From positions 39,228,082 through 39,292,081 of the forward strand of contig CM046458.1 of the NCBI GenBank assembly GCA_025506515.1: 64,000 nt of DNA, given 5' to 3'. Shown here piece after piece: positions 57,561 through 64,000 of this stretch (position 1 is the first letter of the stretch; each line of letters begins with the position of its first letter). Made by a program: the position numbers and the translations under genes. This DNA comes from Flaveria trinervia (Eukaryota; Streptophyta; Magnoliopsida; Asterales; Asteraceae). A model generated the notes under the pieces. The model saw only the letters and a program-made list of their open reading frames with translations, did not search any database and was not told where the DNA came from.

Positions 57561-57970
57561 CCGTTCATTCGTATGACGTGGAGGACAAATCTCACATTCG
57601 TGTGAATAGATGATACGAATGATATATTCGTGCGACTGGTCATAAGACAGGTCCAGTAGCATGACTTAGACATAAGACTAGTCCAGTAGCATGACTGAAC
57701 ATAAGACTGGTCTAGTAGCATGACTGAACAAAAGAATGGTCCAGTCGCACGACTAGACATAAGACTGGTTTAGTCGCATGGTCCAGTTGTACGAATAGTT
57801 CATTAGCATGGTCCAGTCGTACGAATGGTCTAGTCGTACGAATGGTCCATTAGCATGGTGCAGTTGTACGAATGGTCTATTAGCATGGTCCAGTCGTATG
57901 AATGGTCCATTAGCATGGTCCAGTCATACGAATGGTCCATTAGCATGGTCCAGTCGCATGAGCAGATCTG
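57561..57970 (-). repeat. N1 internal array, partly with exact 30-bp period
   Basis: Units of AATGGTCCATTAGCATGGTC plus CAGTCGTACG repeat at 57841, 57871, 57901 and 57931 with exact 30-bp spacing. Before them are looser ATAAGACTGGTCCAGTAGCA units (57640-57780). The core CAGTCGTACGA is palindromic. It begins about 275 bp downstream of the primer-binding site in element orientation. Confidence 0.88.
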
Positions 57971-58245
57971 CACGCAGATTTTAATATATGCAGCCGCCAT
58001 GGCTACCAAAAACCATAATCTGATGAATTTTACATGAACCGAAACAAAATAGACATCATCAGATTCGCAAGGGTGATAAGAATGTGGTTCCGAGTTTGAT
58101 TTTAACTAAGAAACAACACACATAACAAGATCTAAGCAAAACACGAAGAACATGAAGTGGGTTTAATGTCAAAGAACATGAAATAGATCCAGAAATCAAG
58201 AGCTCGGGTTGCTAGAATGATTGTTAGATTATTTTCGCAGTAACC

Positions 58246-58258
58246 GACTCTGATACCA
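58246..58258 (-). other. N1 primer-binding site
   Basis: The minus strand reads TGGTATCAGAGTC two bases from the right LTR; initiator methionine tRNA type with a late mismatch. Confidence 0.87.
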
Positions 58259-58260
58259 AT

Positions 58261-58782
58261 TGTTAAGTTGCTGGATCGGTTGACATCCGAGCGTGTTCTA
58301 GACAGAAGGAAACAAAAATCAAAACCAAGAGACAAACAATAGAATGAACAACAATATAATGGTTTCATTGATAAAACCTAATGATTACAAGCTCATAAAC
58401 ATAAGAATCAAGACTCTTGGCAAGGGGAGATCGAGCATGATCTCCCCTCTCATCCGGCAGCACCTAGGCCCCAGGCACACTCCTTAACATTTTTTACACA
58501 ATGAAACTGGTATTTATAGGCCTCAGCCCATATCAGATGCGACTGGGCCCATTCGTACGATTAGACCATGTGTATGGTTCAATCGTACGACTAGCCTAAT
58601 AGCATCTCTCAGTCACACGACTGGCCCATTAGCATGACTCGATTGTACGACTGAGTCTCATTCGCATATACTCCTCCGAATGACTCAGTTTCATGTGTTA
58701 CAACATATCAGGTGTATTACATTAAGCCTAGACTGTTGGTCAGGCGATGGACACACTATATGTGACAATATATGCTCTAACA
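58261..58782 (-). repeat. N1 5' LTR
   Basis: Matches the left LTR over most of its length with scattered substitutions. It has about 19 additional bases near its right end (TATGTGACAATATATGC region). TATAAATA on the minus strand at 58511-58518. Confidence 0.88.
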
Positions 58783-59945
58783 CATTCCTTCATGGTGAAA
58801 TGCGTGAGACGGTCTATGTCAGTCAACCCGAAGGATTTGAGGATCCTTATCATCGGGACAGAGTTTACAAGCTGGACAAGGCTCTATATGGGCTCTATCA
58901 AGCCCCTACAGTTGGTATGAGAAACTCTCAACTCATCTTGTGAAACATGGTTTTCGCAGATGAGTGATTGACTGTACATTGTTCATCAAAGAAAAAGATG
59001 AGGATTTACTGCTGTTACAGATTTATGTTGATGACATAATCTTTGGTTCCAAAAACAAAGATTTATAAAGAATTTGAATCTATAATGAAAGCAGAGTTTG
59101 AGATGAGTGCCATGGGGGATGAATTTCTTCCTTGGATTACAATTGGATCAGACACCAAAGGAATCTTCCTACAGTAGACCAAGTATGTAGGTGATATCCT
59201 CAGTCGATTCGACATGGAGAATGCTTCAGTAGCTGGAACTTCACTTGCCACGAACCATGACGTGGCACCCAACGAAAATGGTGATCTGGTTGATGCCACC
59301 ATGTACAGAGGAATGATCGAATCTCTCATCTACCTCACAGCCTCACGTCTTGATATCATGTACCGACGTGTCTTTGCTCCAGATATCAGGAGAAACCAAA
59401 ACTAAACCATCTCATTGGAGTAAAAATGATTTTTCGTTATCTGAAGGGTACTCCAACACTCGGGTTGTGGTATCCTCATGGTGGTTGCAAAATGAATTAC
59501 ATGTCAACATCAGCGGTGTGTCAGTTCTTTGGTAGACGATTACTCACCTAGCCGTGTAAGAAGCAGACCTCCGTTTCTCTATCAACATGTGAAGCTGAAT
59601 ACGTTGTTGCTGCTAGTTGCTGTTCACAAATAATTTGGATTCAACAGTAAATGCGTGACTATAGTTTGCAATTTTTTAACACTCCTATTTTGTTGATAAT
59701 TCTGCTGCTATTGTTGTAACCAAAATCCGATCCAACATCCTAAAACTAAACACATCGATATTAAGTATCACTTTATACGTGACTGTTTTGAAAAGCAACT
59801 AATCGATGTTGTTAAAACTAATACTGATTTTCAATGTGTTGACCTCTACACAAAGGCCTTTGACAAACCTAGGTTTTTATATCTTTTAGAGGTTAATGGC
59901 GTGAAAAAGAAAATTGATGTGATTCAAGAAGACGAAAGTTCGTAG
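58783..59945 (+). pseudogene. pol: C3 reverse transcriptase, second part, and RNase H
   Basis: Resumes FLHGEMRETVYVSQPEGFED, VYKLDKALYGLYQAP, then after shifts IYVDDIIFGS (YVDD intact, 59024-59035) and RNase H: TMYRGMIESLIYLTASRLDI, KKQTSVSLSTCEAEYVVAAS. It ends KAFDKPRFLYLLEVNGVKKK, stop TAG at 59943-59945. Numerous frame breaks. Together with 55661-56275 it forms one pol interrupted by N1. Confidence 0.86.
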
Positions 59946-61269
59946 TCCGACCAGTGTATTTATTTTATTTTATTTTATTTTATTTTCCTGTCTATAAAAT
60001 CCAAAAGCACAAAAAGATTTTCGGTTTTAGAATTTTAGGGGGAGAATAGTTTAGTCTAGTATTTAATTTGTGTAGTATTTAATTACTTCAAAAACTACGG
60101 GGGAGGACAGCTTAGCTAATAGAAATGAAATCAAATCTGTAATTCTGATTCAAAGTCAATAGAAAATGATAGTACACAGGAAACGAATTGGTTGGGACTT
60201 CAAAACCAGTGTGCTCAAAAGGCGAAATTCAAAGTACAACTATGAGAAGTCTAAGCACAACTAAAGAAAACTGATAGTTAAACTAGTTGGCTACTAAGAA
60301 ACATAGAGAAAGTAGACCTAGAGGTTGCTAGTTAATTATATGATGTGTTGGTAGATTCAACACAATATATGAGTAGACTTCATTGGTGAATTAAAAATTC
60401 AGTTTAAGTTGTTCAACTTGCTGTGGGTTCTCATCTTATCCCTGGTAAACACAATCAACGCATTTCCCATAAGGGGTGACGAGCAAAATAAATGCCACAA
60501 ATGTGTGCGGATGATCATAAATATGAGCAAAGCACATGTAAAAACTGCTAAAAGCAATCAAGCTAATGACTAATGTTGTTGGTGCGTAGTGTGCAAAAGA
60601 AAAATAAATGCTCTAACAAGAAGATAGGTTGTGTGCCTCTCTATTGTGCGGTGGCACTGACCTAAGGATAAGCATAACCTAAATATTCTAGAATTCATTG
60701 TTGTTTGCGCCTCTCTGCCGTGCGATGGCATTGACTTGAGGCTTGGCATCTCTTTGAAAGGTCTTAGAATAGTCTCTTCTTGTCCAATACCCGTAGACCG
60801 CTCAAAACTCTCCCGAGGAATGTTGATTACCAAATAAGTGTGAGATCCCCAAATGCATGTTGAAATAATTAAACCTAATTCATCACCATTGTAGGTCAAA
60901 AGTCTATATATGGATTTAAGGGGACAAACATACTGACAAACATCGTGACTGCAATTCTTGACAGTCAAAATCATTGTGTGCATCATATAGCTTTAGTATG
61001 ATTTGTTAAAAGTGCTAATGACTATCAGACAAAACAAGAATCTAGCATCAAGTGCATATTAGTAGGGAGTTCCCAAACGATCCTGTCATACCTGATGATT
61101 CCATAATGAACCGTTCCAGAAATGATCTAATGAACTTGAAGTTTTTCTGCTTGAACCCAAAACAACAAAAAATATGTCTTGTTTTTTTAAAAGTTATTTT
61201 CTATTTTCTACTCATTTGTAGGATTAATCGTCAAACTATAAAACTAGATGTACTCTGTGAATCACTTAC
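59946..61269 (+). other. C3 conserved non-coding region after pol
   Basis: Counterpart of C2 14471-15707. It has a polypurine-like TTTTAGGGGGAGAAT at 60033-60047 soon after the pol stop, and diverged paired direct repeats at about 60645 and 60717 (TGTGCGGTGGCACTGACC and CGTGCGATGGCATTGACT). No conserved protein frame. Confidence 0.65.
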
Positions 61270-61385
61270 TTAAAAGGGTCACGTCTGAGGTGACCAATCA
61301 GTTTTAAATTAATGGATCACATCTAAGATGATCAATCGGGTTTTAAACTAAAAGGATCACGTCTAAGGTGATCAAATGGTGTTAA
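61270..61385 (+). repeat. C3 hairpin repeats GATCACGTCTAAGGTGATC
   Basis: Three units about 42-47 bp apart with arms GATCAC/GTGATC or GTCAC/GTGAC around GTCTRAG. Same array as C2 14325-14470. Confidence 0.8.
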
Positions 61386-61450
61386 AAAGTCATAATGTTT
61401 ATCCAATGTTAACAATTTTAAAGGGTAGAAAGTGTAAAGAGTTCAAGCTC

Positions 61451-61710
61451 ATAAGTATGAGCCAATCATATGATTAAACCATAAGTATGAGCCAATCACA
61501 CGATTGGACCATAAGTATGAGCCAATCGCACGATTGGACCATGAGTATGGGGCAATCATATGAATGGACTATGAGTATGGGGCATCCATTCGATTGGACC
61601 ATCAGGATGAATCAATCGTACAAATGGTCTATGAGTATGGGGCATCCATGCGATTGGACCATCAGGATGAATCAATCGTACAAATGGATCAAAGAGTAAG
61701 AGCTAGTCGC
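61451..61710 (+). repeat. C3 exact 30-bp tandem array
   Basis: Units start at 61451, 61481, 61511, 61541, 61571, 61601, 61631, 61661 and 61691: ATAAGTATGAGCCAATCACA plus CGATTGGACC. Because 30 is a multiple of three, one frame stays open and gives ten-residue repeats (MSQSHDWTIS-like), but that frame has no other support. The array continues as looser CAGTCGCACGACTGAAC copies to 61800. Confidence 0.92.
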
Positions 61711-61800
61711 ACGACTGAACCCAGTCGCACGACTGAAGCATGAGAATGGGCTCAGTCGCACGATTGGAGCATGAGTATAGGTCCAGTCGTACAACTGAAC

Positions 61801-62189
61801 ATTAAGACAATATACAAAGAGGGGTGAGTCGGTCGCATTTCTCACCACCCTTTAAAGCATACGAAAAAAACCCTCATATGTAGGAACTCTGCCGAAATTT
61901 CCTTTCACCTTGATTACTTGTTGATTCTGTTACTAACCGATCTGCCATTCATCTACAGGTGTTGTGAGACTGAAATCGATCAAAAGGACCGGTGAAACCA
62001 AACCCTAACTGACCTAAACGACTAAAATCAAGAAATCAGTAAAACTCCTTTAATAGACCACTTAAATGGACATAATCGTTGATCTAAAGGACATTAGGTG
62101 TTATTTAGAGTGTTGGCGAGTCAAATGAGTCTAAACACGACGTCTAACATCAAGATTTGACCAATATTAAAGGTTGAAGTGTCGCAAAG
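61801..62189 (+). other. C3 non-coding spacer
   Basis: No repeat or ORF of note. TTTCACC-rich start and GACCTAAACGACTAAAATC later; CATCTACAG near 61961 could be a splice acceptor, without support. Confidence 0.45.
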
Positions 62190-62420
62190 AGTTTTCTGCG
62201 AATGGACACTCCGAATGAACTTCAGTCACATGATTGAACCAGGCACATGATTCATTCGCACAACTGACTCAACCGCACAGTGTAGCATACATCCAAGCTC
62301 AGTCGCAGGATTAATCGCATGACTAACTCAGCTGCAGGCACCATTGTACGACTGAACTCAATCGTATGACTAAATTCAGTCGTATTGTTCAGTCACACGA
62401 TTGAATCAGTAGAACAAAAT
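62190..62420 (+). repeat. C3 CAGTCGCACGACTGA motif cluster before the extra ORF
   Basis: Irregular copies such as TTCAGTCACATGATTGAACC, CAATCGTATGACTAAATTC and TTCAGTCACACGATTGAATC. Counterpart of C2 13380-13565. Confidence 0.8.
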
Positions 62421-62457
62421 CATTCAAAATTCACCTATTACGTCTAGCAAAAATTTA

Positions 62458-64000
62458 ATGTATATATTTCTTGTGTTGAAGCAATATGGCCGAACGATGG
62501 ATAAGGAACACCAAGCACAACATATGTGCAAATGTAGATGCTTTTCTGAGGATGAAGTACACTGGGGACATCAACGTAGGTTTGCTCAACAAGAGAAATT
62601 GTGCCCCCAGTTCAAGTGCTTAGCTCATGTCATCCTTAAGTGCATATCGTCAAGGAGAGTAGGAATTAATGAGATGTCCGATCAAATCCAGAATGCATAC
62701 ATAGCACTTATGTTAAACCACCTATTCAAGTGCACTCATATGATCTTCTCCTACTTGATGGAGAGGAAGAAGATGATGTTTTGAAGATGATGTTTTGGAC
62801 AGAGATGGGAATAATGCTATGCAAATGGGTGGTGGTATGGATGATGAAGATTCTCAAGAAGCTAATAAGGTCATGTCACTTCATGTACAAGATGTTGATG
62901 CTTATTTGCTCCAGTGGAATATCTCTCAGGCTTATGAATAGCAGATTGGTCCACAACAGAGCCAAAAGCTTGCTGAAGAAGTATTAAGATCCTAGAAGAA
63001 GGTGATGACCATGAAGTTGAAACTAAGCTCCTAGTGCATCTGTAGTGTGATAATTTTTGCCTGATCAAGTATCCTTTAAGGAATGATTGAAAATTGTGTG
63101 GTGTACTCGTCAGGCTCAAGCTGAAAAGACTACAGATCAACACAAAAGTAATGATTAGATGTTTATGTATTTGAAAATTTTGTACTTAAATTATGTGTTG
63201 AATTAATTTAATTAATGATTATTTATGGTTAAATGTCATGATTAATGATTAATGTGTGATAAGTTGAATGTTAAATCAAACCGATGACCAGCTAGCTGAG
63301 ATGTTCTGACTCAATCCTGATGAAATTGTCAAAGATGCTTTAGAAGTCGATGTACTGAGTGATGAGGAGCTACAGGATGTTGATGAGATTGAGATTGAGG
63401 ATGTCACTGTAGAACATTATCTAGAGTACACTGACCATGAAGATAATGTTATACCCAACTTGGGTGATACTTTTGACAGTGGTACTTTTGAGAAACTGGA
63501 GGAAATGGAAAAAGAAAAAGAGAAAGAAGAAAGCATAGCCCAAGCTTCGGACGCTAATGTGGGCTTGTAGAAAGCTGAATGGGTAGCTTGTTTTGCAGAA
63601 ATGAAAGCCCAATGCACGCCGCCAAAGCAGAATGCCTACACGAAGCTCTTCAAAGTCAAAAGACATCAGAAAGTGTCCGGTAAAATTATAGCGTAGGCGT
63701 ATTTTGAAGACTTGGTAGTCTATGCTGTAAAGAGAGAGAAAGGAATCGAGTACTTCAGATATCCTCATGATCTGAAGACTCTTCCTGGTTTTGAGCTCAA
63801 TTATTTGGCATGTTTAGAACTTCTATATGCAAATCTGAGGAAGATGTCAGGTTAGTTTGAGGCTATGTTGAAAAAGGAATACCACACTAGGTGGGTAAAC
63901 TTGAGACCTCAACAACCTAAGAGGTATATTCATAAGTCTGAAGTGGACCCTATATCTGGGAAGCCTAAAGTTGTGCTAAAATGGAGTCCCCCATGCATGA
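62458..64000 (+). pseudogene. C3 extra ORF (aORF), incomplete at window edge
   Basis: Two conserved stretches are visible. 62480-62780 reads VHWGHQRRFAQQEKLCPQF, FKCLAHVILKCISSRR, EMSDQIQNAYIALMLNHLFK and MIFSYLME, the same domain as C1 8940-9290 and C2 580-400 (minus). From about 63300 a single frame runs to the edge, interrupted by one TGA and three TAG codons only (63568, 63694, 63853). It holds an acidic region, a Glu/Lys run, and EYFRYPHDLKTLPGFELNYL, FEAMLKKEYHTRW, KRYIHKSEVDPISGKPKVVL. Between them (62780-63290) frames shift often. Function unknown. Confidence 0.68.

Larger units (their letters stand above)
56276..58782 (-). mobile_element. N1: small non-autonomous LTR element in C3 RT
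   Basis: Two LTRs of about 0.5 kb (56276-56779 and 58261-58782; TGTTA...TAACA) flank only 1.48 kb. The primer-binding site next to the right LTR and the polypurine tract next to the left LTR show minus orientation. The target duplication is CATTA/CATTC (56271-56275, 58783-58787), one mismatch. No gag or pol motif is found inside. LTRs and interior carry the same CAGTCGTACGAATGG motif as C2/C3, so it may be mobilised by that family. Confidence 0.88.
37646..64000 (+). mobile_element. C3: plus-strand Ty1/copia element, runs off right edge
   Basis: Same family as C2. 5' LTR (37646-38253 plus 48066-48251, split by G3), primer-binding site, leader array, gag, protease, integrase, linker (split by solo LTR S2), RT (split by N1), RNase H, long 3' non-coding region, extra ORF to the window edge. 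The 3' LTR is not in the window. Removing the three insertions restores collinearity with C2. Confidence 0.87.

Noticed and set aside
57425..57760. Minus-strand ORF in N1 as a gene
   Set aside because: Half of it is the CAGTCGTACGA-type repeat; the rest has no recognisable domain.
61487..61699. Ten-residue repeat protein (MSQSHDWTIS units)
   Set aside because: Explained by a 30-bp DNA repeat whose length is a multiple of three; a related repeat in N1 gives a different peptide and there is no coding context.
61451..61710. CRISPR-like regular repeats
   Set aside because: Units are contiguous tandem repeats with no unique spacers, in a plant retrotransposon.

Overview
This window is plant nuclear DNA made entirely of nested LTR retrotransposons. 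I see no host gene, tRNA, rRNA or CRISPR array. The three Ty1/copia elements carry an extra ORF after pol, whose layout resembles what I know from Asteraceae copia elements and Sireviruses. That points to a large-genome composite (daisy-family) plant, but it is inference and not a species call.

Layout, outermost element first. G2 is a plus-strand Ty3/gypsy element and the base of the nest. Only 31514-37645 belongs to G2 itself: the rest of its 5' LTR, its gag-pol and the first part of its 3' LTR. G1 (minus gypsy, 23209-31513) sits in the G2 5' LTR. C2 (minus copia, 1-23208, running off the left edge) sits in the G1 integrase. C1 (plus copia, 728-13084, two near-identical LTRs) sits in the C2 extra ORF. 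On the right, C3 (plus copia, same family as C2, 37646 to beyond 64000) sits in the G2 3' LTR. G3 (minus gypsy, same family as G2, 38254-48065) sits in the C3 5' LTR. Solo LTR S1 (40266-42771, target duplication TGCTC) sits in the G3 integrase. Solo LTR S2 (53064-55655, target duplication GGTTC) sits in the C3 pol linker. N1 (56276-58782), a small element with LTRs, primer-binding site and polypurine tract but no pol, sits in the C3 reverse transcriptase. Both sides reach four levels of nesting.

Every polyprotein is broken by stops, frameshifts, deletions or insertions. Examples are YVDE in the C2 RT, a lost catalytic Asp in the G1 protease, a deleted third integrase residue in G2, and a lost zinc knuckle and protease active site in G3. 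Many stops look like C-to-T changes at CAG or CGA, as expected for methylated transposons.

The most unusual content is non-coding. (1) C2, C3 and N1 share arrays of a palindromic CAGTCGTACGACTG-type motif. In all three the array begins about 200-280 bp downstream of the primer-binding site, where a packaging or dimerisation signal would be expected, and it is kept in N1, which has no recognisable pol. (2) C1 has a related vocabulary (CAGTAGTT...AACTACTG) organised as eight hairpin units with a regular 38-40 bp period. The array ends at a TATA box just upstream of its extra ORF and looks like a dedicated internal promoter. (3) Gypsy LTRs carry CCATGCGCC-type arrays that also occur in the C2 copia LTR. 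(4) The extra ORF is recognisably the same family in C1, C2 and C3.
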